From JAJFUG01 sp964473155 (lineage in GTDB: Bacteria; Gemmatimonadota; Glassbacteria; GWA2-58-10), in contig CAYYNT010000012.1 of NCBI GenBank assembly GCA_964473155.1, forward strand, positions 1 to 64,000: 64,000 nucleotides of DNA, written 5' to 3'. The notes below the pieces were generated by a model that saw only the letters and a program-made list of their open reading frames with translations, made no database searches and was not told the DNA's origin. Position 1 is the stretch's first letter. Each line of letters opens with the position of its first letter. The translations under genes and the position numbers were made by a program. This document shows positions 39,998 to 48,641 of this stretch, one piece after another.

Positions 39998-41299
39998 TTA
40001 TCCGGCGCAAAGACGAAGCGAGCTGTCCGCTCTGACTGCGTGCCAGTGCATATTCCAGCATGAAAACTTTTCGCGCGCCAGCTCCAGATATTCGCGGGCC
40101 GTCTCGGCCCTGCCGGTCAGCGCCAGAGCATGACCCAGGCCATGCAGGGTGCAGACCCAACCGGATAGCGTACCGAGATTCTCGAAAGTTGCAAGGCTTT
40201 TATGCAAAGGCTCGATATTGCGCAGGGCCAGGGAACTGTCAGCCTGCATTTCGATCCAGACGCGCCAGAGGCGGACCCAGGCCAGGTTGATATCGAGGCG
40301 CGCAGCGGCGGCGGTCCGTTCGGCAAGTTCGGCGTCCTGCAGCGCGGAATCATTGTCGCCCTGCGATAACTTGGCCTCGGCCAGGCTGATCAGCGCTTCG
40401 GACAGTCCGACCGCGTCCCCCGTCTTTCTGGCCAGGCGAATGGCGCGCGTCAGCTCGCGAAGAGCTCTGGAAGCATTGCCGGAGTGAACGAGCGCCCGGC
40501 CCCAGAGCCAGAACGGATAGCAGTTTTGTAATCCGGAGTGCGCATATATGGCCGCCCTGGCGCATTCATGCGCCAGGCGTTCGGCCTCGGCCCATTCACC
40601 CTGGAACATGCGGGCCTCGGCATACAGAATCAGGCTGTCCGAAAGAAGAGCCGGGTCATTCCAGGAACGGGCGGCCCGGGCAGCCCGTTCAAAAACGGGA
40701 ACGGCCTCTTCCCAACGGCAGGTGTTCTGGGCGAAACGGAATGCCCAGATCGTGCGCTGGCTGTTGAAAGACTTCTCATCCTCCAGGCAGGTATCTCCAC
40801 AGGCTGCCGCCTGTTCGACAATATCCAGGGCCTGACGCTGGAAATCGACCGCGCCGCTCTGATCATCGGACCAGTAACAGGCCTTGGCCAATACAGTCAG
40901 GCCCTGCGCCCGTACCCTGAAATCGCCCGAGCGGCCGGTCAGAAGCTGGAAGCGGCGGGCGTTCTCAAGAGCCTGTCCGCGTTCACGCATGGCTGTGTAA
41001 AGGTTGTACAGGCGACTCCGGATTGCCGCCTCACTGTCGACGTCAACTGCTCCGTCTGCCGCCACTTCCAGGGAGGCGGCCAGACGTCCCGCGAAAGTCA
41101 GGTAGGGATGCCGCGGCGGGCGGGCGCGCAGGGATAAAGCGGCCTCCACATGGCCGAGGCAGTCATCCACAGCTTCCAGCCATTGTTTTCCTGATTGCAG
41201 CACCTTGATCGTCTCATCGACTGCTTGGCCGATAATTGCACTTCGTCTGGTCGCCATCTTTTTCCCCGTCGTCATCTGTTTATCGGTCTCTGTCTTCAT
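39998..41299 (-). CDS. TPR-like repeat protein
   Basis: About 433 residues of Ala- and Leu-rich helices in pairs with spacing typical of tetratricopeptide or MalT-like repeats (ENARRFQLLTGRSGDFRVRAQGL, RALRELTRAIRLARKTGDAVGLSEALISLAEAKL). Soluble, no signal. The start is uncertain: ATG at 41299 lacks a ribosome binding site, and later ATGs (41275, 41257) are possible. The frame is also open into the preceding amidohydrolase gene. Likely a scaffold or regulator; no partner identified. Confidence 0.7.
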   Translation of the reverse strand: MKTETDKQMTTGKKMATRRSAIIGQAVDETIKVLQSGKQWLEAVDDCLGHVEAALSLRARPPRHPYLTFAGRLAASLEVAADGAVDVDSEAAIRSRLYNLYTAMRERGQALENARRFQLLTGRSGDFRVRAQGLTVLAKACYWSDDQSGAVDFQRQALDIVEQAAACGDTCLEDEKSFNSQRTIWAFRFAQNTCRWEEAVPVFERAARAARSWNDPALLSDSLILYAEARMFQGEWAEAERLAHECARAAIYAHSGLQNCYPFWLWGRALVHSGNASRALRELTRAIRLARKTGDAVGLSEALISLAEAKLSQGDNDSALQDAELAERTAAAARLDINLAWVRLWRVWIEMQADSSLALRNIEPLHKSLATFENLGTLSGWVCTLHGLGHALALTGRAETAREYLELAREKFSCWNMHWHAVRADSSLRLCAG

Positions 41300-41307
41300 C
41301 GGAAAAC

Positions 41308-42438
41308 TCAATAAAACCAATCTTCAGCCGGCGCCATACCGTAGAATTTCTCAAAATTGACATGCGCCACGCGGCTCAATTCCTGTTGCGGCAGACGAAG
41401 CTGCTGAATAAAACGTTTGAAAGGCCATAAATGGTCATAGATGTGACGTCTTACCACGGATTCGGTGATAATCTGCGGTTCATCCCAGAATGCGTTGGCG
41501 TCACTGCCGAACAGTATTCGATCCGACCAGCGGATAAAAAACGGCCGGATGCGTTCCAACTCTTCATCAGTAAGAGAATCTCCATCATGAAGAAGAAAAC
41601 CGGCGCTGGTGTCGGTGTAGAGATTGGGATGCTTCTCCAGCATTTTCCCGAGAAGGGTATATCCCAAAAATCCCTGATGACACAGCATTATTCTCAACCG
41701 TGGATAATTGAGCAGGATCCTTTCTATGAGTGAAAGGACATAATAATTATCATAGCTCAGACTGTTCCAGGCTTTGCTGTTGTCTCCCCCGAAGTTATAA
41801 GGCGATGGGCCATAGCGGTTATTGGTATGCCAGGTCAAGGGAAGGCCGAGTGAATCGCAGACTGCGTAAAAGCGCATCCATTCCGGCGAAACAATCCATT
41901 CCACTGAAATCGGTTTTCTTGTTCCGCTGCCAGCCGGAAACTCCATCGAATCTCCAGCCGCCTCGCCCCAGAAAATCGGAGAGTTGTGCAGCTTTACCGC
42001 CCGGATGTGATACTGCTGGTGAAAGCGCCGGAGCTTGTTTATATCCGGATCGTTGATCTCCACGTACCAGACTGGAGCGAATGCTTTAAGTGAATCAATG
42101 AAAGCCAGGTCTGTCTCACTCTTGCAGTACACCGCCGAATTGACGATTCCAAGTTCTGACATGTAGTCCGCGAGCATCCTGAACTCTCGGTTGCGTTCCT
42201 CCTGCGGCAGGGAGGCGAACGAGGCATGAACATGCGCATCCGACCAGAACTTGCAGAAAGGACGCATGTAGAATCCGTATTCTCTGGAGTACCCGTCATC
42301 CAGGCTGTCTCGCTCAGCCACGTGAAGATCGAGCGGCGGCTCAATTCCGCGCTCATGGCTGGACATTCTCATTTCCAGAGACAAGTTCCAGATCACAAGT
42401 CCGGCTACAGCAGCGTAAAGAAAAAGCAGCCTTTTCAT
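41308..42438 (-). CDS. Secreted or membrane-anchored amidohydrolase-2 family metal enzyme
   Basis: Metal-dependent hydrolase or decarboxylase of the TIM-barrel amidohydrolase-2 family. HVHASF near residue 60 gives the HxH metal pair, TWHTNN and LCHQG supply further histidines, and FGSDANAF gives the aspartate. The start is the ATG at 42438 with GGAG before it; the frame before that is not needed. MKRLLFLYAAVAGLVIWNLSL is a signal anchor or signal peptide. 376 residues. It shares the strand with the TPR gene downstream, with no gap to speak of. Substrate unknown. Confidence 0.82.
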   Translation of the reverse strand: MKRLLFLYAAVAGLVIWNLSLEMRMSSHERGIEPPLDLHVAERDSLDDGYSREYGFYMRPFCKFWSDAHVHASFASLPQEERNREFRMLADYMSELGIVNSAVYCKSETDLAFIDSLKAFAPVWYVEINDPDINKLRRFHQQYHIRAVKLHNSPIFWGEAAGDSMEFPAGSGTRKPISVEWIVSPEWMRFYAVCDSLGLPLTWHTNNRYGPSPYNFGGDNSKAWNSLSYDNYYVLSLIERILLNYPRLRIMLCHQGFLGYTLLGKMLEKHPNLYTDTSAGFLLHDGDSLTDEELERIRPFFIRWSDRILFGSDANAFWDEPQIITESVVRRHIYDHLWPFKRFIQQLRLPQQELSRVAHVNFEKFYGMAPAEDWFY

Positions 42439-42977
42439 TTCCACTCCTCGATCTGTGTGAATCCGGACTGGAAGTTGACAGAAACAAAATAAAGTATTCT
42501 TATCTGATAGCAAACGGTTATCGGTACATTGGCTGTCGATTCGAAGATGCGCGGACCGTGTGTAGTATTCTGCCCGGCCATATTGCCGGTAATTTCATAA
42601 CATCTGTATGGCTATCGGGTTATATCTTAGAACGTCTGGTTGACGGGATACGGAGTCGCCAGGAATCCGGCGGGTGATTATGGAAACGGCGAAACGAAGC
42701 CGTCATTGCTGATTAACGCTCACTTTAAGGCAGATGCGTGCGAATCCGAACACCGAAACTCAGGAGAATAGTCGTGTAATTTGTGTAATTCTCCATTTGA
42801 CAGGAGGTTCATTTCGTTCGTCTTTCGGGCACGCGATATGCATTCTACGGAACAGGTTTTATGTTCCTAAAAAAATTAGCGAAAGACCCCGCCAGGGATT
42901 GGAGGCTTATCGCGCAGCCTCCATCGATCCGGCCACTGCTGACTGGATCGGCGCTGGTTGCAGACCGCGAGGAGAAG
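42439..42977. other. Intergenic region before the receiver gene
   Basis: Roughly 540 bases between divergent genes. An open frame runs into the receiver gene from 42861 but has no good start there. No clear promoter pair or riboswitch seen. Confidence 0.4.
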
Positions 42978-44201
42978 ATGCGCATCCTGCTGGTTGAAGA
43001 TGACAACGGTGTGAGAAACATTCTGGCCAAGTTTCTGGTGGAAGAAGCTCATTCGGTCAGTGTGGCGGTTAATGGCCGAGAGGGGCTGCATCTTATCGAG
43101 GAATTTGAGCCGGAACTGGTCATCTCAGATATCAAGATGCCTGAGTTTAGCGGACTTGAATTGATCGAGGCGTCCCGTGCATTCTCGAGCGTGCCGTTCG
43201 TTATGTTGACAGGCTTTGCGGATACCGATGCGGCAGTTCGCGCGCTCAAGGCCGGAGCATGGTATTTCATTCTGAAGCCGGTCAATTTTTTTGAGCTTAA
43301 AAGTATAATCGACCGGGTGAAGGATTGTCTGACGCTTAAACAGGATCTGGCCGAGGAGCGTGTCCGTTCAATCGAGCGGTACAGTCTGGATGAAATACGG
43401 TCCTTGATGGAAATCATTGCCAAAGATATGGAGCAGCCGCTGCGCAAAATCCGACTGGAGCTTGCGCCTTTAAGCGCCAATTTGAGCGCTCTGAGCGCAG
43501 AATTTACGGCTGAAGGATTTGAGCGTTCTGCTGAAGCCGGGGCCAGGATTATGGAGTCACTTGTTTCTCTTGAGAAACTGATAGTTACTCTGGACTCGGA
43601 AAGCCGCCGTCTGTCGAATCTGGAAAGATTCCTGCAATCGCCGCGCCATCCGGCGAACCCCTCAGGGATTGAGACTTTCCCGCTTGACGAAGCATTGCGC
43701 TGCGCTTTCAGCCTTCTCGATTCACCGCCGGAGACGCTTGTTTTTATATCGATAGAACACGATATAGTTCTGGCTGCGAATCGTGAGCAGTTTATCCGCT
43801 CGGTGGTCAGGCTGATGCGGATGGCTATTTGCGATGACAAAGGCGCCCCGACACGGGCGCTCGATATATCCGCCCATCGGGAGGGAGGAGAACTCTGTCT
43901 GCTGATAGCCGGCTCGGGTCAGCAGTCCAATCGGACCGGGTCCAATCGGGATGCGGCGGAGTGCGCGGACGAAAAGTCTGAAAATCTCGCCAATGTACTG
44001 GGATACCTTATCGAGAGAGGTTCCATTGCCGCATTGGGCGGCAGATTGAGTCATCGACGGCCCGAATCTGGTGGGATCATTTATACGATTCGAATGCCGC
44101 TGCCGGGAATGAATGTCTCCGCCGAAACTCAGAGGCTGGCGGAAAGCGAACCGTCAGCAGGCAGACAGTTTAAACGCCGCATCTCCGGCGAGCGTGGTTG
44201 A
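42978..44201 (+). CDS. Receiver domain fused to a degenerate histidine-kinase-like module
   Basis: 407 residues. The N-terminal CheY-like receiver has D8-D9, phosphoacceptor D51 (LVISDIKMP), T78 (VMLTGFAD) and K100 (ILKP), all intact. The rest does not have a CheY ending: it has a helical region (about 120-200, QDLAEERVRSIERYSLDEIRSLM) and a C-terminal region resembling an ATPase domain (ENLANVLGYLIERGSIAALGGRL), in which the N- and G-box motifs are poorly conserved. It may be a signalling adaptor or a kinase with lost activity. The start is the ATG at 42978 (GGAG 6 bases earlier). 92 bases before cheA. Confidence 0.78.
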   Translation: MRILLVEDDNGVRNILAKFLVEEAHSVSVAVNGREGLHLIEEFEPELVISDIKMPEFSGLELIEASRAFSSVPFVMLTGFADTDAAVRALKAGAWYFILKPVNFFELKSIIDRVKDCLTLKQDLAEERVRSIERYSLDEIRSLMEIIAKDMEQPLRKIRLELAPLSANLSALSAEFTAEGFERSAEAGARIMESLVSLEKLIVTLDSESRRLSNLERFLQSPRHPANPSGIETFPLDEALRCAFSLLDSPPETLVFISIEHDIVLAANREQFIRSVVRLMRMAICDDKGAPTRALDISAHREGGELCLLIAGSGQQSNRTGSNRDAAECADEKSENLANVLGYLIERGSIAALGGRLSHRRPESGGIIYTIRMPLPGMNVSAETQRLAESEPSAGRQFKRRISGERG

Positions 44202-44293
44202 ATCGGACTTGGCTGGACAATAAAAAAGAATAGAAGGCTATAGAAGCCACAGAAGAATGAAAGCAGGAATATCAGACCTTAGGGGAGGGTCAA

Positions 44294-47011
44294 ATGGCCA
44301 AGCAAGACCTGGAAAAACTGGTCGAGGCTCTGGCCGCTGAAGTGGTGATGGCGGATCCGGAGGATTTGCAGTCGGTTAAAAGAGTGATCGAACTGCTCAA
44401 AGAGATTGAGACTGCTGTCAAGGCTGATCTTGCGAAGGTTTTCAAGCCCGCTATCGCAAAATCTGTGAGCCTGGCAGAGGAAATGATTGTAATGGAGCCG
44501 GATGCGGCCGCCAGAGCGATGAAAGTGATCAGTCAGGTGGTGAGGGCTTTCCAGGCCGGGCTGTCCGAGGGAGCGCAGGCTGTGGCCGGACTGCTGCCTC
44601 AGGAAATGACCACGGCTGATAAGGACGGCGATGGCCCTAAAATTATGACAGTTGCAGATGACAAGATCATGGCCGATTTCCTGTCCTCACAGGTTTCATC
44701 GATGCAGGATGTCGAGGGACTGATCCTGGCCGCCGAAAAAGAGAGTTTCTCCGGCAAGCATTCGTCCGAGTTGAAACGCCGTCTGCATACACTGAAGGGC
44801 GAGGCGGGCATGCTGGGATTGAACGATATTCAGCAGGTCTGCCATGACACCGAAAGCTATCTCGAAAATGGAGTGTTTGAAGGCAAAACTGACAATCTCC
44901 TGATAGTGAAAGACTGGCTGGCCCAGAGTTTTGAATTTCTGTCAGGTGATGGGCCGCAGCCGGCGCCATTGGGAGAAATTCTCCAGAATATCAATGCGGG
45001 AATAGCTGATACCGCGCCTGTAACGGCTGAACAGGCAGTTGATCAGACACAGGCATCTGCCGAGCCGGTTGCTGTGGAAGCGGTGAGTGCCGGGGACCCC
45101 GTATTGGAAGCTGAGGTTCCGGCGGCAGAGGAAGAATCGGCGGGACGCATGCTCAATATCCCGTCGGGAGATGAAAGCCTGGTGGTGGATTTCATTCAGG
45201 AGGCCAACAGCCACCTGGATAATGCGGATGTCCAACTGCTCACGCTCGAGGGCAATCCAGAGGAAAAGGAGTCCCTCAACGCGGTTTTCCGCTCATTCCA
45301 TACTATCAAGGGCGTGGCGGGATTTCTGGACCTGGTGGAGATCAAGGAACTGGCTCACGTGTCCGAGGACCTTCTGGACCGGGCGCGAAAAGGAAATATC
45401 CTTCTGACCGGAACGGTGATGGATGCGGTGTTCGAATCGGTGGACACCCTGCGTTCACTGGTGCGGGATGTCGAGGTGGCTCTTTCTTCCGGCGAGCCGC
45501 TCCCGGCTAATCCTTCACTCCCCAGGCTGATCAGTCTGCTTCGCGACATACTGGCCGGGCGTCAGGTGCAGGCGGCTTTCAGCCGTCAGATCAAGGCCGA
45601 ACCGAACAAGCGCTTGGGAGAGATACTTGTGGACAGCGGCGTCGTTCAGGCGGACACGCTCAACCGCGCGCTGGCGGAAAAAGACGGAGACATGCCGCTG
45701 GGTGAAGCGCTGGTCAAGAAAGCCGGAGTGCCGGCGATGGAAGTCGCCCATGCTTTGCGCGCCCAGAACGAGGCGCGGAAGTCATCCGAGACAGCCGCGG
45801 CCGGAGTTCAGGTCAAGGAGACGGTCAAGATAGACACCGAACGCCTGGACAAACTCCTGGATGCGATAGGCGAATTGGTGATCGCCGAGTCCATGGTGAC
45901 ACAGAACCAGGAACTGCTGCGGGATGTATCGCCTGAGGTGGCCCGGAACATGAACCATCTGAGTAAGATCACACGCGTGGTTCAGGAACTGGGCATGACC
46001 ATGCGCATGGTCCCGATCAGGCCGACATTCCAGAAAATGGCCCGTCTGGTGCGGGACCTGGCCAAGAAAAGCGGTAAAGAGGTTGAATTCGTCACTACCG
46101 GCGAGGAAACCGAGCTTGACAGATCAGTCGTCGAGCGGATAGGAGACCCGCTGATTCATATTATTCGAAACTCAGTGGATCATGGTCTGGAAGACAACGT
46201 CGAAGACCGCCGCAAGCGGGGCAAGCCCGATATAGGGCGGGTCGAGATAAGGGCATTCCATCGTGGCGGCAGTATCTACATAGAGGTCCAGGACGATGGC
46301 AAGGGCCTTGACCGGGACGCCATAATAGCCAAAGCTCTTGAACGGGGTGTAATCACTGACAGTTCGTCCATGTCGGAAAGAGAAGTGTTCAATCTGATCT
46401 TCATGCCCGGTTTCTCGACGGCAAAAAAAGTGACCGATGTTTCCGGACGCGGAGTCGGAATGGATGTGGTCAAGAAAAACATTGAGGCCCTTCGCGGCAG
46501 CGTTGAACTGAGTTCGGAAAAAGGGCGCGGCACCGTGGTCAGCATGCGTCTTCCGCTCACGCTGGCGATTATCGACGGTCTGATAATCGTGGCCGGTCAC
46601 GAGCGCTATATCGTGCCAACTCTTTCAGTCGTAGAATCGCTGAGGCCCCGTCCCGAGGATATCCATACCGTGTCCGGCCGGGGTGAACTGCTGAACCTGC
46701 GCGGGGAGCTGATCCCCCTGTTCCGTATCAGCAGGCTTTTCCATATTATGGACACGATTGAGGATCCGACCGAGGCTCTTTCCATGATCGTCGAAGACCA
46801 GGGGAAACGGGTGGCCCTGGTGGTGGATTTTCTGATCGGCCAGCAGCAGGTGGTGATCAAGAACCTCGGTCATGCGCTGGGGCGGGTGAGAGGAGTATCC
46901 GGAGGCGCGGTGATGAGCGATGGAACAGTCGGGCTGATCCTGGATGTCTCGGAAGTGATGCGGATTGCCATGACCAGGCAGGAAAAGAACTTACAGGCCG
47001 CGACAGTCTGA
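44294..47011 (+). CDS. cheA: Chemotaxis histidine kinase CheA with two HPt domains
   Basis: 905 residues. N-terminal helical region (1-100), HPt 1 with H165 (RRLHTLKGEAG), HPt 2 with H336 (RSFHTIKGVAG), a linker resembling an MshEN-like domain (about 441-491, LGEILVDSGVVQADTLNRAL), the dimerisation segment (VKIDTERLDKLLDAIGELVI), the ATPase (HIIRNSVDHGLE, RGVGMDVV) and the C-terminal CheW-like regulatory domain. The receptor-coupled kinase core is intact. The double HPt and inserted linker set it apart from the E. coli type. GGGAGG precedes the ATG. Confidence 0.96.
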   Translation: MAKQDLEKLVEALAAEVVMADPEDLQSVKRVIELLKEIETAVKADLAKVFKPAIAKSVSLAEEMIVMEPDAAARAMKVISQVVRAFQAGLSEGAQAVAGLLPQEMTTADKDGDGPKIMTVADDKIMADFLSSQVSSMQDVEGLILAAEKESFSGKHSSELKRRLHTLKGEAGMLGLNDIQQVCHDTESYLENGVFEGKTDNLLIVKDWLAQSFEFLSGDGPQPAPLGEILQNINAGIADTAPVTAEQAVDQTQASAEPVAVEAVSAGDPVLEAEVPAAEEESAGRMLNIPSGDESLVVDFIQEANSHLDNADVQLLTLEGNPEEKESLNAVFRSFHTIKGVAGFLDLVEIKELAHVSEDLLDRARKGNILLTGTVMDAVFESVDTLRSLVRDVEVALSSGEPLPANPSLPRLISLLRDILAGRQVQAAFSRQIKAEPNKRLGEILVDSGVVQADTLNRALAEKDGDMPLGEALVKKAGVPAMEVAHALRAQNEARKSSETAAAGVQVKETVKIDTERLDKLLDAIGELVIAESMVTQNQELLRDVSPEVARNMNHLSKITRVVQELGMTMRMVPIRPTFQKMARLVRDLAKKSGKEVEFVTTGEETELDRSVVERIGDPLIHIIRNSVDHGLEDNVEDRRKRGKPDIGRVEIRAFHRGGSIYIEVQDDGKGLDRDAIIAKALERGVITDSSSMSEREVFNLIFMPGFSTAKKVTDVSGRGVGMDVVKKNIEALRGSVELSSEKGRGTVVSMRLPLTLAIIDGLIIVAGHERYIVPTLSVVESLRPRPEDIHTVSGRGELLNLRGELIPLFRISRLFHIMDTIEDPTEALSMIVEDQGKRVALVVDFLIGQQQVVIKNLGHALGRVRGVSGGAVMSDGTVGLILDVSEVMRIAMTRQEKNLQAATV

Positions 47012-47080
47012 AAGACCTGAAGTCAGATCGCGGAGGATATTGAAGACGCTGGCTTGAGAGCATGGATATGAGATTTAGGA

Positions 47081-47102
47081 AAGGCTCCTGGGCAGGAGCC
47101 TT
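47081..47102 (+). terminator. Weak hairpin after cheA
   Basis: AAGGCTCCTG pairs with CAGGAGCCTT with a two-base loop; only a short T stretch follows. It may attenuate rather than stop transcription into the CheX-like gene. Confidence 0.4.
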
Positions 47103-47237
47103 AAACAACACCTGCATGGGGCTTTCGGTGTATGATCCTGTCGCCATGATCAGGGGCCATATTCATTGCTTTTTTCCGTTATCCTTTCGGCAACGAATAA
47201 ACTTTGTGAATTATAACCCGTAACATCGAGGAATCTG

Positions 47238-47699
47238 ATGAATGCGAGCGCAGAAGACCGCGAATCTTATTTCCGCAGCCTGATCGATGTGCTCGAACAG
47301 ATGGCGTTCATTTTCGCGGATGAGTGCAGCGAGGATGAGATGTGTCAGACGCCGGAGGATTCGCTTTCCGCAAGGATGGAGTTCAGCGGCGAGCGCAAGG
47401 GGAGCGTCACGCTGATCGCTCCTGGTGACCTGTGCCGTGAAATTGCGGTGAACATGCTCGGTACAGAGACCGAGGATCTTTCATCCAGCATGATCATGGA
47501 TGCCCTGCGCGAGGTTCTGAACATGGCATGTGGACGGTTCCTGACAGATCGTTTTGGTCTTGAGCCGGTTTTTGATCTGACCGTCCCGAAAGTCACCCGG
47601 CTGGATGCCGCGGGATGGGAGGAGGCCGGGAAAGGAGAAAATACAATCCGGCTGATCGCCGAGGATTATCCTCTTCTGGCCAGCATTGAGATAGATTAG
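47238..47699 (+). CDS. cheX: CheX-like CheY-P phosphatase family protein
   Basis: 153 residues, soluble. E92-V-L-N95 (DALREVLNMACGRFL) is the CheC/CheX/FliY catalytic pair, preceded by a beta-rich N-terminal half (SARMEFSGERKGSVTLI). One copy of the motif fits CheX better than CheC. It would dephosphorylate a CheY-type protein; the receiver hybrid at 42978 is the only candidate in the window. 226 bases after cheA, so probably part of the same transcript. Confidence 0.8.
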   Translation: MNASAEDRESYFRSLIDVLEQMAFIFADECSEDEMCQTPEDSLSARMEFSGERKGSVTLIAPGDLCREIAVNMLGTETEDLSSSMIMDALREVLNMACGRFLTDRFGLEPVFDLTVPKVTRLDAAGWEEAGKGENTIRLIAEDYPLLASIEID

Positions 47700-47727
47700 C
47701 TCAAAAGATTTCTCCCTTATGGATTTG

Positions 47728-47770
47728 AACAGCCGGTCTTGCCTTTGGGCAGAACCGGCTGTTATGTTTT
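47728..47770 (+). terminator. Terminator after the CheX-like gene
   Basis: AACAGCCGGT pairs with ACCGGCTGTT, followed by ATGTTTT. Confidence 0.82.
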
Positions 47771-47825
47771 AAGATCAATATCGTTGAACATCCAGGCATT
47801 CCATTCTTCACCCTGTGTTTTTGTC

Positions 47826-47854
47826 TTGACAGACGTCTGACTTGAAAATATATT
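47826..47854 (+). promoter_or_regulatory. Sigma-70-type promoter of the Rrf2 gene
   Basis: TTGACA, a 17-base spacer and TATATT, about 50 bases before the Rrf2 ATG. Confidence 0.85.
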
Positions 47855-47864
47855 GACACTAATC

Positions 47865-47886
47865 CGATTGAAATAATGAACAATCG
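47865..47886. promoter_or_regulatory. Inverted repeat at the Rrf2 transcription start
   Basis: CGATTG, ten bases, CAATCG. It sits just downstream of the -10 box, where a repressor would block transcription. Auto-regulation is an inference. Confidence 0.45.
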
Positions 47887-47901
47887 AATCGGGAAGGCCG
47901 G

Positions 47902-48357
47902 ATGCAGATTTCAAGCAAGTGCTATTACGCGCTGCGTTCGCTGTTCGAGCTGGCCTGGCATCATGGTGAGACACGGCCGGTCAGGATTTCGTACATTTCG
48001 GCGCGCCAGCAGATACCACGACGGTTTCTGGAGGTAATCCTAAACGAACTCCGTCAGGGAGGATTCGTCGAGAGCCGCCGGGGCGTGGATGGAGGTTATT
48101 TTCTGGCCCGTAAGCCCTCTGAAATCACTATAGGCGAGATCGTGCGTTTCGTGGATGGAGACATCGCCCCGGTTTCCTGCGTCAGCAGCCGGGAGACTGA
48201 AAAGAATTGCGATCTGAATTTTCAGTGTCCGTTCCACTCTTTCTGGGGACGGGTGCTGGAAGCCCTGACAGCGGTATATGACCATACGACGCTGGCGGAC
48301 ATTGCCGATGACTGGCGTAGCCGCACCAGCGAACAGGCGCTGCATTACGATATCTGA
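47902..48357 (+). CDS. Rrf2-family transcriptional regulator
   Basis: 151 residues. The winged-helix domain begins MQISSKCYYALRSLFELA and carries the wing SRRGVDGGYFLARKP. The Cys positions 93, 103 and 109 are similar in count and rough spacing to the Fe-S ligands of IscR (92, 98, 104), so a cluster-binding redox or iron sensor is likely. A further Cys at residue 7 lies in the helix. Promoter and inverted repeat precede it. It is followed by metYXW, so it may regulate sulfur uptake, as CymR does in Firmicutes. Target is inferred. Confidence 0.88.
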   Translation: MQISSKCYYALRSLFELAWHHGETRPVRISYISARQQIPRRFLEVILNELRQGGFVESRRGVDGGYFLARKPSEITIGEIVRFVDGDIAPVSCVSSRETEKNCDLNFQCPFHSFWGRVLEALTAVYDHTTLADIADDWRSRTSEQALHYDI

Positions 48358-48465
48358 AATCCGTCGATTGCCCGCGCCATGTTGTGATTTAACGGAAAAT
48401 GGTTGCGATCTTTCGGCGGAATTTTATATTTGTTCCCCTGATCCACCAGAATGAAGGAGGAAATC

Positions 48466-48555
48466 TTGTCACGGTTCCGGATGAAAGCCTTCCGCCTGCG
48501 CAGCGGAACGATGCGGGTCAGAAGGATGCGCCGTGGCGACGGCATCACATTTTGA
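48466..48555 (+). CDS. Possible Met/Arg-rich leader peptide before metY
   Basis: A TTG with AAGGAGG before it opens a 29-codon frame rich in Arg with five Met, ending 86 bases before metY. Good ribosome binding site and Met content suggest a leader peptide, but the TTG start and Arg richness could be coincidence. Confidence 0.2.
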   Translation: MSRFRMKAFRLRSGTMRVRRMRRGDGITF

Positions 48556-48641
48556 TAATGATACCGCGCCAGTGGCATATGGGAGGATGCGTTTTTTGAC
48601 AAATGGATGGATGAACTCTTTTGATTCTGGAGGAATAGATC

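Noticed and set aside
48361..48640. SAM-I riboswitch before metY
   Set aside because: Could not find the conserved GGTGGAGGGA and GGCAACC-type core.
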